The notes under the pieces were generated by a model. That model made no database searches and had not been told where the DNA came from. It was given only the letters and a program-made list of their open reading frames with translations. A DNA stretch of 64,000 nucleotides from Bacteroidota bacterium (GTDB lineage: Bacteria > Bacteroidota > Bacteroidia > Palsa-965): assembly GCA_016194975.1 (NCBI GenBank), contig JACQAM010000003.1, positions 186,001 through 250,000 of the forward strand, in the 5' to 3' direction. The position numbers and the translations under genes were made by a program. This document shows positions 1 through 9,000 of the stretch, in pieces (the first letter of the stretch is position 1; every line of letters begins with the position of its first letter).

Positions 1-724
1 TCACATCAAGATAAGTGGTGTCTGACATACGTGTAATGGTGATGCCTGCTGCGCTTGCCCGAAAAGCTTTTTCAAATTTCTCTTCACTTTCCTGCAACTC
101 CCGGATCTTTTTTTCGAGTTCAGCTGTTCGCTCCGCAACTTTCTGTTCCAGCTTTTCATTCATCGTGCGAATTTCCTCTTCTGCATTTTTCCTTTCAGTG
201 ATGTCGCGGAAATTCGACACGAGCGCACGAACATCTTTATTGTGCAGCATATTTGTGATGAATCCTTCTGTCCAGATATAATGACCATCCTTATGTTGCA
301 GGCGGTGTGTACTGTGAACTGATTGTCCGGGATTGGCTACAGCTTCGTTGAATATTTTCAGCAACCGTTCACGATCATCAGGATGCATGAAAGAAAATCC
401 TGGAATTTCCTTTCGCTCTTCCAGTGTCCATCCGAGCATTCTTTCTGTTGAAGGGCTCTGGTATAAAGGCATCCCCCTGCTATCGTTGAGCGTGATCGCA
501 TCGTAATTATTTTCAATCAGCGTGCGGAAACGCCCTTCATTTTTTCTGAGTTCATCTGTTCGTTCGGCGATTCTGTTTTCAAGATCGGCTTTCAATCGCG
601 GCCATTCATCTTCAGCATTTTTCCGGTTTCTCATTTCATTGATCAATAAAATCGCCAGAGTAACGCAAAGCACTACCAGAATAATGCAGAATGTAAATTG
701 AAAATTGAATTCCAGAACTATCAT
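1..724 (-). CDS. PAS-domain sensor protein, C-terminus beyond window edge
   Basis: The gene starts at the ATG at 724 and runs off the left edge, leaving 241 codons. A membrane segment (residues about 10-28, FCIILVVLCVTLAILL) is followed by a charged coiled coil (35-64), a PAS domain (about 65-178, opening FRTLIENNYDAI and closing with a PAC-like FRDITERKNAEEE), a second coiled coil (180-216) and the start of a second PAS domain (FEKAFRASAAGITITR). This is the input half of a membrane-anchored signalling protein. The output domain is not visible. A histidine kinase is the commonest partner for this layout, but a cyclase or phosphatase is not excluded. Confidence 0.85.
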   Translation of the reverse strand, partial: MIVLEFNFQFTFCIILVVLCVTLAILLINEMRNRKNAEDEWPRLKADLENRIAERTDELRKNEGRFRTLIENNYDAITLNDSRGMPLYQSPSTERMLGWTLEERKEIPGFSFMHPDDRERLLKIFNEAVANPGQSVHSTHRLQHKDGHYIWTEGFITNMLHNKDVRALVSNFRDITERKNAEEEIRTMNEKLEQKVAERTAELEKKIRELQESEEKFEKAFRASAAGITITRMSDTTYLDV

Positions 725-1023
725 CTGTCAATGAGTATTTGACGGGTTTGAATTACCAGGACCGATGATGTGCGGTTTAGCGCTACAATAAGATATTATT
801 ACAAAACTAATGTAATTTACTATTTTAATGTTATCATTTATTTTAATTTATTATTTCGAAGTGTGTTTTTGAATTAATGCTACAATTTAATCGATTATTT
901 ATAAATTATTGGTTAACGGCCTGTCTTTATTCTTCGATATCCTGCGCCTGCTCTCCTATACGGAAAATTTTATGGCCCGATATCCGGTCATTTGTCTCCG
1001 AAGTTTTTTTTCAACTTCGCACA

Positions 1024-1728
1024 ATGAAATATTACACATCGCCTCTCCTTCGAACTACTCATGCTTTTTTCACGCGTCATGGTGGAGTTTCTCCTCAACC
1101 ATTCGATTCACTCAACTTCGGGGGAAGCGATGACGATCCCGGAAATATTTCGGAGAACAGGAAACGGGCATTGCTTCATGCAGGAATGGATCCGGAAAAT
1201 GTGGCGCGACTCAACCAGGTTCATGGCAATGAAGTTTGTTTCGCAAAAAAAGGAAATCAAACGGGAGACGCACTTGTTACGCATGAAAAAGGAATTACAC
1301 TTGCGATCGGTGCAGCCGATTGTTACCCGATTCTTTTTCACGATGCAGAAAAAAATATCATCGGCGCTGCACATGCGGGATGGCGCGGAACACTCGCACG
1401 CGTTGCGCGGAACACGGTGATTGAGATGGAAAAACTCGGCGCCGAAAGAAAAAATATATGTGCGGCGATCGGCCCCGGAATTTCCTGTGAAAATTATGAA
1501 GTGAGCGAAGAGATCGTTCAGCAATTTCTTGACGCGGGGTTTCCGGATGAAATTCATACAGGAAAAAATCTCGATCTTCTTGCTGCTAATAAATTTGTGC
1601 TTGCTGAATGCGGAATTACCAGTGAAAATACCTGGGCATTGGAAAAATGTACAACCGGAAAAGATTTTTTTTCTTACCGGAGAGATAAAGGCAAAACGGG
1701 AAGAATGTGGGCGGTCATCATGTTATAG
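1024..1728 (+). CDS. pgeF: Peptidoglycan editing factor PgeF (YfiH/laccase-domain family)
   Basis: A 234-residue protein of the DUF152/YfiH family, usual length about 240. The family's metal-site residues are in place: H67 (NQVHGNEV), C100 (GAADCYPILFHD) and H117 (GAAHAGWRGT), followed by AAIGPGISCENYEV. Family members act on purine nucleosides, and E. coli YfiH also limits misincorporation of amino acids into peptidoglycan precursors. The frame is open back to 877, but the upstream residues do not resemble the family and the ATG at 1024 begins the conserved MKYYTSPLL, so I use that start. The gene converges on dnaX, and a large inverted repeat lies between the two. Confidence 0.9.
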   Translation: MKYYTSPLLRTTHAFFTRHGGVSPQPFDSLNFGGSDDDPGNISENRKRALLHAGMDPENVARLNQVHGNEVCFAKKGNQTGDALVTHEKGITLAIGAADCYPILFHDAEKNIIGAAHAGWRGTLARVARNTVIEMEKLGAERKNICAAIGPGISCENYEVSEEIVQQFLDAGFPDEIHTGKNLDLLAANKFVLAECGITSENTWALEKCTTGKDFFSYRRDKGKTGRMWAVIML

Positions 1729-1853
1729 TACGAAATACGAAAACTCTACTAAAAGTTACGAAATACTAATGTGTACTAAATCTGTACAGGATGAAATCGA
1801 TTTCGTATTCATCTGCATTTCGTAACTTTTAGTACCTTTTGGTATTTCGTACT
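1727..1853. repeat. Intergenic inverted repeat between convergent pgeF and dnaX
   Basis: The left arm (1727-1764) and right arm (1817-1853) are imperfect inverted copies of about 37 bp, each built from the words agtacgaaatac and actaaaagttacgaaat. Together they would form a long hairpin with a roughly 50-nt loop. It fills the space between two converging genes and overlaps the pgeF stop, so a bidirectional terminator or a mobile palindrome is plausible. Confidence 0.8.
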
Positions 1854-1854
1854 C

Positions 1855-3612
1855 CTAATACTCCACATCAAGATCGAACTGCGTCCTCAATTTATCAAGC
1901 GCCGGATTTATTTTTACAAAATGTTTGTATTTATCGGCCGACGTATAAATTTTTGAACCACTCTCGTCTTTAGTCACGATGATCTCGAGATTGAAAGAAT
2001 TATTTTTCAGCATGCGCCTCAGGTATCCCATCAATTCTGTTTTATCCTCATTGATGTTGGTCTCTGCCGCTTTGTTGAACACCGTGAAAGAAATAAGCGC
2101 TGCATTTACTTTCACCGGCTTGTTCATGGTAAGAAAAGCATAATCCGACTCTTTGCCTTTATTACGGAGAAAACCGGCGTAGGATTTCCATACTTTTTCA
2201 AGTTCTTCCTGGGAGAAATCCTGCTGAACACCACCGGTCTTTATTTCTTCCACCACCTTCTTTTCCGTCTTCTCCTGGCTGGCATTGAGCATTCCGGCAA
2301 TACTCGATGTAGCTCGAAGATTTATTTTCCGGGAAGTTGTTTGCGTTTCAGCGGGCGGCTCTGCTTCCTGTTTGTGTTGTAACACAACCGGCTGAACTTT
2401 TTCAGCTTCCGGAATATTATCAGTTAAGGGGATCGCTGCTTTCTTTTTCGGGGATCCTGCAGCGCGTGTACCAAAGATCAACTCGGGATCGTCATTTTTT
2501 TTTTCTGCAGTGGCGGTAACCCTGTTGATCGCGGTGAGCTGCATCAGGCAGAATTCAACCAGCAACCTGGGATTGCGCGAACTCCGGTAGGCCACATCGC
2601 ATTTGTTGGTGAGTCCGAGCGCGCGCAGAAGAAAATCGACGCTGCAATTCACCGATTGCACTTTGTATTTCTCACGGATATTCTGCCCCACTTCCAGCAA
2701 CTCCAGTGTCTGCTGATCTTTGCACACGAGAAGATTCCTGAAATGTTCCGCCATTCCCGAAATGAAATTATGTCCATCGAATCCATTGGAAAGAATTTCG
2801 TTGAACAACAGCAACGTTCCCGGAATATTTTCAGCAAGAAGAAGATCGACGGCTTTGAAATAATAATCATAGTCGAGCACATTCAGGTTCTCGATCACAT
2901 TTTTATAAGTGAGTTCATTTCCTGAAAAACTCACCACCTGGTCGAAAATGGAACAGGCATCCCGCAAAGCACCGTCTGCTTTCTGCGCTATGATGTGCAA
3001 TGCATCCTGTTCTGCTTTTACATTTTCATTTTTCGCAATGAACGCGAGGTGATTTGCAATATCATCGATCTGTATGCGGTTGAAATTAAAAACCTGGCAA
3101 CGTGAAAGAATAGTTGGAATGATCTTATGTCGTTCTGTTGTTGCAAGAATGAAGATCGCATACTTCGGCGGTTCTTCGAGCGTTTTCAGGAAAGCATTGA
3201 AAGCTCCTGCCGACAACATGTGCACCTCGTCGATGATATACACTTTGTACATTCCCATTTGCGGTGGAATGCGAACCTGGTCCACAAGATTCCGGATATC
3301 TTCAACACCATTGTTCGATGCAGCATCCAATTCAAACACATTCATTGTTTGTCCGCTGTTGAACGAAGTGCAATTCTCACATTTATCACACGCTTCGGTT
3401 TCTTTAGTAAGATTGGTGCAATTGATGGTCTTCGCGAGAATGCGCGCACACGTGGTCTTGCCTACGCCACGCGGGCCGCAGAATAAAAATGATTGGGCAA
3501 GATGATTATTGCGGATCGCGTTCTTCAGCGTATTGGTAATGGAAGATTGACCGACAACTGTATTGAAAGTTGCGGGGCGATACTTGCGGGCTGAGACTAC
3601 AAAATTTTCCAT
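1855..3612 (-). CDS. dnaX: DNA polymerase III subunit gamma/tau
   Basis: Clamp-loader ATPase of the replicative polymerase, 585 residues. Walker A GPRGVGKTT (46-54), the zinc cysteines C65, C75, C78 and C81, Walker B YIIDEVHML (125-133) and the sensor SRC (170-172) are all visible. Domains I-III end near residue 370. The remaining 215 residues are a charged linker and a tau-like C-terminus that ends in DLDVEY. The coding strand carries a run of ten A (2495-2504 on the plus strand) at codons 370-373. One extra A gives a stop directly after the run, and one fewer gives a stop five codons later, so a short gamma-like form may be made by slippage. The start MENFVVSARKYRP matches the family. Confidence 0.97.
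   Translation of the reverse strand: MENFVVSARKYRPATFNTVVGQSSITNTLKNAIRNNHLAQSFLFCGPRGVGKTTCARILAKTINCTNLTKETEACDKCENCTSFNSGQTMNVFELDAASNNGVEDIRNLVDQVRIPPQMGMYKVYIIDEVHMLSAGAFNAFLKTLEEPPKYAIFILATTERHKIIPTILSRCQVFNFNRIQIDDIANHLAFIAKNENVKAEQDALHIIAQKADGALRDACSIFDQVVSFSGNELTYKNVIENLNVLDYDYYFKAVDLLLAENIPGTLLLFNEILSNGFDGHNFISGMAEHFRNLLVCKDQQTLELLEVGQNIREKYKVQSVNCSVDFLLRALGLTNKCDVAYRSSRNPRLLVEFCLMQLTAINRVTATAEKKNDDPELIFGTRAAGSPKKKAAIPLTDNIPEAEKVQPVVLQHKQEAEPPAETQTTSRKINLRATSSIAGMLNASQEKTEKKVVEEIKTGGVQQDFSQEELEKVWKSYAGFLRNKGKESDYAFLTMNKPVKVNAALISFTVFNKAAETNINEDKTELMGYLRRMLKNNSFNLEIIVTKDESGSKIYTSADKYKHFVKINPALDKLRTQFDLDVEY
2495..2504 (-). promoter_or_regulatory. A10 slippage candidate in dnaX
   Basis: Ten consecutive A on the dnaX coding strand, read as GAA AAA AAA AAT (E-K-K-N, codons 370-373). 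With eleven A the next codon is TGA. With nine A the frame reads M-T-I-P-S and then TGA. Both alternative frames therefore close at once, at the boundary between the ATPase/collar core and the tau extension. Comparable A runs in other dnaX genes (E. coli ribosomal frameshift, Thermus transcriptional slippage) make the short gamma subunit. Function here is inferred. Confidence 0.6.
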
Positions 3613-3785
3613 CGGGTGATGCAGGGATGTAAAAGTAATTCAATAAGTCAGTGAAATTGTTTTTGCATCAATAAATGCCCGGATAGTTTTTCAACAAATG
3701 GAAAGATCATTGTGGAAAAATGAATGCCCCCGAAGCAAACCGAAAGTATCAGTGTAATATTTAATTGAACTTTTCTTTAGAGGCT

Positions 3786-3978
3786 GTTTAAAATTCATTT
3801 TTTGGAATTGTTATGATGCCATTTTTGTTCAGCCGAGGCGCATTTTGCAGGCCATAGTGGAGCGACTACGGCCAAGAAATGCAACCCCGCCTGCTAAAGG
3901 AAAATGGGTCGTGCGTGGGCGGGCAGGGAAGGATGGACAAAAATGGCGCATAACAAAACAGAAGGATGAAATTTAAAC
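3786..3978. repeat. Long-hairpin (MITE-like) intergenic repeat
   Basis: The 372-bp gap between dnaX and the next gene holds no gene. Instead, inverted arms of about 46 bp at 3786-3831 and 3933-3978 both read gtttaaa(a/t)ttcat...tgttatg...gccatttttgt from the outside inwards. An inner hairpin (ggccatagt/actacggcc) and the GC-rich tract ggtcgtgcgtgggcgggc lie between them. The outer end ggctgtttaaa resembles elements I recall as dispersed in Bacteroidota genomes. The right arm ends 6 bp before the ATG of the downstream gene. No transposase is present, so any movement would be in trans. Confidence 0.7.
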
Positions 3979-3984
3979 AAAATC

Positions 3985-6069
3985 ATGAAAAAAATCTACA
4001 CCCTTATCGCTACACTCACTGTGGGCACAGTGATGTCGGCACAAGCATCATTCTCCGAAGATTTTGAAAGTTATAATGTGGGCGATTATATCGGTGCTGT
4101 TTCACCTAATTGGACAACGTGGAATGGAGTTACCGGAGGAACAGAAGACACACAGGTAGAAAATCTGATGAATACCACTGTATCGGGATCTAAATCCTGT
4201 TATTGGCAGTCCGATACTTCCACGGGCGGTCCGCAGGATTGCGTTCTTCCTTTCGGCGGACAATACACTTCCGGAAATTTCACTTACCAGATGAATATTT
4301 TTGTTGAATCAGGTAAAGGCGCTTATTATAATTTCCAGGGCGCTGTTACACTCGGCAATGAATTTGCATTCGAGTGCTACATGATCCAGACCGGAACACT
4401 GATCGTTTCCAATACAAGCGGAACTTTCCTCACCGGAACTTATCCGACGAACCAATGGTTCAATATGCGCTGGGATATCAATCTCAATACAAACGTTTGG
4501 GCGCTTTACATAAATAATGTTCTGCAGGGTTCCTTCCACAATACGATCGATCATGTTGCTGCCATTGATATTTTCGCTTACAACGGAGCGAATGGTGGAA
4601 ATAATCAGGCCGGATATTATGTTGACGATGTGAGTTATGCTTACACACCTTACACACTTCCTGTGCTCAACGCCGGACTTTCTGCAATAGGTGTACTGAA
4701 TCCTGCAACGAAAACTCCGGTGAATATTACCGGCCTCGTTGGACAAACACGTCCGATGGCTGTTACTGTTCGCAATCTCGGAACTACTGCGATCACTTCA
4801 TTCGATCTTTCTTACAATTACAACAGCATCAATCATAATCAATCGGTGTCGAGTGTAAATATTCCTTCACTCGGATCACGGACTTTTGTTTTCAATTCGC
4901 CGGCGACTTTGGTTGCAGGAAATTTGCCGATGTATGCAGTGATCTCGAATGTAAATGCAATGGGTGCCGATAATGATAACAGTGATGATACCACGTGGAC
5001 GAATGCAAATATTACAACCGTTCCTGCACCGGGAAAAGTTGTAATAGGTGAAGAGGCAACCGGAACATGGTGTCCGTGGTGCGTACGCGGAACTGTTTAC
5101 ATGGATTACATGAGCAACGATTTCGACGGATACTGGGCTGGAATTGCAGTGCACAACAGTGCGAATGATCCGATGACCGTTCCTCCTTACGATGCAGGAC
5201 TTGCGTCAACTGCTTTCCCAAAAGTTTTTGTTGACCGGACTGCGCCTGTAGATCCTTCTGTTGTAGAAACCAATTTCCTCACGCGCGTTGTGATCACGCC
5301 GAAAGCAACACTCACCAATGGTGCAATGTGGAATGCAACGAACGATACGTTGAATGTTTCTCTCACTTACAATTTTCCGAATGCAATGTCGGGAACTGGT
5401 TACAAAGTTGTTTGCGTGCTCACCGAAGATTCTGTTTCAGGAACCGGCGGAACATGGAGCCAAAACAACGCGTATGCAGGTGGGGCAAACGGGCCAATGG
5501 GCGGATTCGAAGCTTTGACGAATCCTGTTCCTTACTCACAAATACAATACAATCACGTTGCACGCGCTATTTCACCTTCGTTCCTGGGCTTCGCCGGATT
5601 TCCATCATCAATAACAGCAAATCAGAATATTACTTTCGATTTCAAATTTGCTGTTCCTGCAAACTGGAATCCTGCGAAGATGCATATCATAGGAATGCTG
5701 GTGTTGCCCAGTGCAAATGTGGATAACGGTTCTGTTTCTACAGTTACACAAGCTATCTCAAACGGATTTCTGAACGGTACAACAGTTACTGGAATCACTT
5801 CTCCTGATCAGCCCGATGCAGCAGTGGAACTTTATCCGAATCCGGCAACCAACGGATCTACTAATGCAAGTGTGGTGTTAAGCAAACCGGAAAATGTTTC
5901 CATGACGATCACCGATGTTACCGGAAAAATTATTGCGCAGCGCGATTACGGAATGCTGAGCGGCGCAAATTATCTTCCGATCAACACCAGTGAATTTGCA
6001 AATGGAATTTATGTAGTTGCAGTTAAAACCGGAAGTTCAGTTACCACTTCGAAATTAATTATACAGTAA
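3985..6069 (+). CDS. Secreted Omp28-related protein with T9SS type A sorting domain
   Basis: A 694-residue secreted protein. The signal peptide is MKKIYTLIATLTVGTVMSAQA. Residues about 22-215 form a jelly-roll-like domain (FSEDFESYNVGDY...YYVDDVSY) and 220-340 a beta-sandwich. A thioredoxin-fold Omp28-type domain follows with the motif TWCPWC (C363, C366). The last 80 residues are a sorting domain (VELYPNPAT...TSKLIIQ) for export by the type IX system and cell-surface attachment. Intact CxxC suggests a redox or disulfide role on the surface; the substrate is unknown. It is followed by a strong hairpin terminator. Confidence 0.85.
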   Translation: MKKIYTLIATLTVGTVMSAQASFSEDFESYNVGDYIGAVSPNWTTWNGVTGGTEDTQVENLMNTTVSGSKSCYWQSDTSTGGPQDCVLPFGGQYTSGNFTYQMNIFVESGKGAYYNFQGAVTLGNEFAFECYMIQTGTLIVSNTSGTFLTGTYPTNQWFNMRWDINLNTNVWALYINNVLQGSFHNTIDHVAAIDIFAYNGANGGNNQAGYYVDDVSYAYTPYTLPVLNAGLSAIGVLNPATKTPVNITGLVGQTRPMAVTVRNLGTTAITSFDLSYNYNSINHNQSVSSVNIPSLGSRTFVFNSPATLVAGNLPMYAVISNVNAMGADNDNSDDTTWTNANITTVPAPGKVVIGEEATGTWCPWCVRGTVYMDYMSNDFDGYWAGIAVHNSANDPMTVPPYDAGLASTAFPKVFVDRTAPVDPSVVETNFLTRVVITPKATLTNGAMWNATNDTLNVSLTYNFPNAMSGTGYKVVCVLTEDSVSGTGGTWSQNNAYAGGANGPMGGFEALTNPVPYSQIQYNHVARAISPSFLGFAGFPSSITANQNITFDFKFAVPANWNPAKMHIIGMLVLPSANVDNGSVSTVTQAISNGFLNGTTVTGITSPDQPDAAVELYPNPATNGSTNASVVLSKPENVSMTITDVTGKIIAQRDYGMLSGANYLPINTSEFANGIYVVAVKTGSSVTTSKLIIQ

Positions 6070-6086
6070 AATAATTTTGATGAAAA

Positions 6087-6122
6087 GAAAAATCCCCGTG
6101 AGTAATCGTGGGGATTTTTTTA
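6087..6122. terminator. Rho-independent terminator, usable from both strands
   Basis: The stem aaatcccc(gtgagtaatcgt)ggggattt is flanked by A5 on one side and T7 on the other. It lies between the convergent Omp28/T9SS gene and idi and so can serve both. The same hairpin with a nearly identical loop recurs at 14354-14391. Confidence 0.9.
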
Positions 6123-6638
6123 TTTCTCTTTCATCCTTCTCAGCACCTCTTTGAAAATAAGCTGGAACCAGAGTGTAAATTCTCCCGGGTTCTTATCCAT
6201 TTCAGCAGTGATCTCTTCGGGCGATGCCCATCTCCAGTCCACCACTTCGCTCTCATTTTTTTTCGGAACAGCGTCAGATGTGCCAATGAAAACATGATCG
6301 AATTCGTGTTCGAATAATCCATCTTCCATCGGCGACATGTAAACGAAGTGAAATAATTTGGTGATGGACGTAATGATTCCCATTTCCTCTTTCAGTCTTT
6401 TCACGGCCGACTCATGCGTGAGTTCGCCCGGGCGCGGATGAGAGCAACACGTATTCGTCCACAATCCTTTCGAATGATATTTATCGAGCGCACGCCGTTG
6501 CATGAGCAATTCTCCTTTGGAATTAAAAATAAAAACAGAGTAAGCCCGGTGCAGCTTTCCTTCCTGATGAGCCTGCAACTTATCCATCGTGCCTTTCACA
6601 CGATCGTAGGTATCTACCAGCAAAACCATTTCGTTCAT
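6120..6638 (-). CDS. idi: Isopentenyl-diphosphate delta-isomerase, type I
   Basis: A 172-residue NUDIX-fold enzyme that interconverts IPP and DMAPP for isoprenoid (menaquinone, carotenoid) synthesis. It shows KLHRAYSVFIFN, the active-site cysteine region TNTCCSHP (C65), the metal-binding H67 and the acidic EEMGI helix, with EHEFDHVFIG further on. I start it at the ATG at 6638. An upstream in-frame GTG at 6647 would add three residues. It is divergent from purB with a gap of about 195 bp. Confidence 0.93.
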   Translation of the reverse strand: MNEMVLLVDTYDRVKGTMDKLQAHQEGKLHRAYSVFIFNSKGELLMQRRALDKYHSKGLWTNTCCSHPRPGELTHESAVKRLKEEMGIITSITKLFHFVYMSPMEDGLFEHEFDHVFIGTSDAVPKKNESEVVDWRWASPEEITAEMDKNPGEFTLWFQLIFKEVLRRMKEK

Positions 6639-6832
6639 ACGGTGCACCCATCATGGGAGCATAGATTAAACGAAGATAACAACCGGAGTGTTTCTCCTGT
6701 TAACACCCATTTACTTTTATCCACAACTGATTCTTAACTACTTATAGGATTCTCAATGAAAACAAAGGGAATTTCCTGTTCTTTCTATTGCTGGCTTCTT
6801 CGTAAATTCGCCTTTCTCTCTTATGAATTCCT

Positions 6833-8176
6833 ATGCATTCTGATCCGCTTTCCGCTATTTCTCCCATTGACGGCCGTTATCGACGGCAGGTGGAAGAACT
6901 CGCTGAATATTTTTCCGAACGTGCGCTTATCCGCTATCGCCTGCTCGTGGAAGCAGAATATTTTATTGCGCTCTGCAGGATTCCTCTTCCGCAACTGAAA
7001 GATGTAACGGAAAAAAATTTTGCATCCATTCGTGAAAATATTTTTCAAAACTTCAAACACGAAGATGCCGTGCGTGTGAAAGAGATTGAGAAGACCACGA
7101 ATCACGATGTGAAAGCGGTGGAATATCTCATGAAAGAAAAATTCGATGCACTGGGATTAAAGTCGCAAAAAGAATTCATTCACTTCGGACTGACCTCGCA
7201 GGACATCAATAACACGGCAACACCATTGCTGCTGAAGCAGGCGTTTGAAAATATTTTATTGCCCGAATTGAAAACAGTACTCGATGAACTCAAGCGCATG
7301 AGCATCGCGTGGGAGAATGTGCCTATGCTCGCACACACACACGGGCAGCCCGCGTCGCCCACGCGCCTGGGAAAAGAGATCGGCGTTTTCACTTCGCGCA
7401 TTGATGCGCAATTGAAATTACTGATGCAGATTCCGTTCAGCGCAAAATTCGGCGGGGCAACAGGAAATTTCAACGCACATCATGTTGCCTATCCTTCTGT
7501 GGACTGGAAAAAATTCGGTGATGAGTTCGTTGCTTCGCTTGGATTGCATCGTTCGCATCCCACCACGCAGATCGAGCATTACGATAACCTGGCAGCATTT
7601 TTCGATTCGCTGAAACGGATCAACACTATTCTCATTGATCTCTCGCGTGATGTGTGGGAATATATTTCAATGAATTATTTTAAACAGAAAATAAAAGAAG
7701 GCGAAGTGGGTTCATCGGCGATGCCGCACAAAGTGAACCCGATCGATTTTGAAAATGCAGAAGGAAATCTGGGAATTGCGAATGCATTGTTCGAACACCT
7801 GAGCGCAAAACTTCCTGTTTCAAGATTGCAACGCGATCTCACCGACTCCACCGTGCTGCGGAATATAGGCGTTCCCGTTGCGCACACAATGATCGCTTTG
7901 AAAAGCCTGCAGAAAGGTTTGGGGAAATTAATTCTCAATGAGCCGGCGCTTCATCATGATCTTGAATCAAACTGGGCCGTTGTTGCGGAAGCGATACAGA
8001 CCATTCTACGAAGGGAAGGATTTGAAAAACCATACGAATCGCTGAAAGAACTCACGAGAGGAAACGGAACGGTCACGAAAGATTCCATTCACAAATTCAT
8101 CGACGGACTGAAAATTTCGGAGCAAGTAAAAAAAGAATTGAAAAATATTTCTCCGCATAATTATACGGGGATATAG
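6833..8176 (+). CDS. purB: Adenylosuccinate lyase
   Basis: A 447-residue member of the fumarase/aspartase superfamily that catalyses two steps of purine synthesis: SAICAR to AICAR and adenylosuccinate to AMP. The family signature SSAMPHKVNPIDFE is present, as are THGQPASPTRLGKE, GLTSQDINNT and the N-terminal SAISPIDGRY. The length is normal for the long (E. coli-like) PurB form. It is transcribed alone, divergently from idi. Confidence 0.97.
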   Translation: MHSDPLSAISPIDGRYRRQVEELAEYFSERALIRYRLLVEAEYFIALCRIPLPQLKDVTEKNFASIRENIFQNFKHEDAVRVKEIEKTTNHDVKAVEYLMKEKFDALGLKSQKEFIHFGLTSQDINNTATPLLLKQAFENILLPELKTVLDELKRMSIAWENVPMLAHTHGQPASPTRLGKEIGVFTSRIDAQLKLLMQIPFSAKFGGATGNFNAHHVAYPSVDWKKFGDEFVASLGLHRSHPTTQIEHYDNLAAFFDSLKRINTILIDLSRDVWEYISMNYFKQKIKEGEVGSSAMPHKVNPIDFENAEGNLGIANALFEHLSAKLPVSRLQRDLTDSTVLRNIGVPVAHTMIALKSLQKGLGKLILNEPALHHDLESNWAVVAEAIQTILRREGFEKPYESLKELTRGNGTVTKDSIHKFIDGLKISEQVKKELKNISPHNYTGI

Positions 8177-8285
8177 GTACAGGGGTAAGTTGGTTGGAAT
8201 ATTTTTTACATGAAATCTCTATACTCAACGCCAGAATACCTCCATCCTCATTGCCCCAATAACAGGGAAATTAAACTTATGAATA

Positions 8286-8789
8286 ATGAACTCATCGGAA
8301 TTACTCAATGACTACGTGAAATACAACCTGTGGGCAAATAAACAACTCGCGGGTTTACTGAAAACGATTGATCAAACATGGATCGATAAAGAGGTGATGA
8401 GTAGTTTTCCATCGCTGAGAAAAACTGCTTTTCATATCTGGGATGCAGAATTTGTTTGGTTGTCGCGCCTGAGTGGAACTTCACCCGCTGATTTTCCCTC
8501 GAAAAAATATTCCACTGAAGTTCATCCGGCAGAATTCACCAATGGTTCACAGGAATTTCTTGCATTTATTGAAAAACAGGAAGAAAATTTTTTCTCCGCG
8601 AAAACTTCCTTTAAAACTTTCGACGGAACAGCTTACGATACTCCCAATGATCAGATCCTGATGCACATCATGAATCACAGTTCCTTTCACCGCGGACAGA
8701 TCGTGATGATGCTGCGTAATCTTGGATTCAAAGGAGAAATGCCGAGGACCGATATGATTATTTATTTCAGGGAGAACGTTCGTCAGTAG
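8286..8789 (+). CDS. DinB family protein
   Basis: A 167-residue four-helix-bundle protein. The three histidines expected to bind a metal are seen in AFHIWDAE (first) and in HIMNHSSFHRGQI (second and third). Family members are often stress-associated, and some are thiol-dependent transferases. The substrate here cannot be told. It follows purB after 109 bp with no clear terminator between them. Confidence 0.88.
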   Translation: MNSSELLNDYVKYNLWANKQLAGLLKTIDQTWIDKEVMSSFPSLRKTAFHIWDAEFVWLSRLSGTSPADFPSKKYSTEVHPAEFTNGSQEFLAFIEKQEENFFSAKTSFKTFDGTAYDTPNDQILMHIMNHSSFHRGQIVMMLRNLGFKGEMPRTDMIIYFRENVRQ

Positions 8790-8879
8790 ATTAAGTCATT
8801 GGTCATAATATTTAAACAAAATCCTGATGACAAATGCCAATGTCAATTACGAACTAAAATAAGGGGATATCTAATAGCT

Positions 8880-8975
8880 GTTTTTTTGCAACTAAGGCAC
8901 CAAGACACAAAGATTAATAAAGTTTTTCTCTTAGTGTTTCTTAGTGCCTTTGTGGCGATATATTTTTTTTAATAA
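8880..8975. repeat. Word-array inverted repeat downstream of DinB
   Basis: The left part reads aactaaggcaccaagacaca and the right part cttagtgtttcttagtgcct; these are imperfect inverted copies with T-rich ends. The word 'ctaaggcacaaag' is one I recall from intergenic DNA of many Bacteroidota. The stretch separates two genes that converge on it, so it may act as a terminator. Confidence 0.6.
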
Positions 8976-9000
8976 TTAGGTCTTTAGAGATACCCATAAT

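Noticed and set aside
1108-1557. 149-residue minus-strand ORF
   Set aside because: It lies wholly opposite pgeF, whose motifs are clear; the minus-strand product has no recognisable domain.
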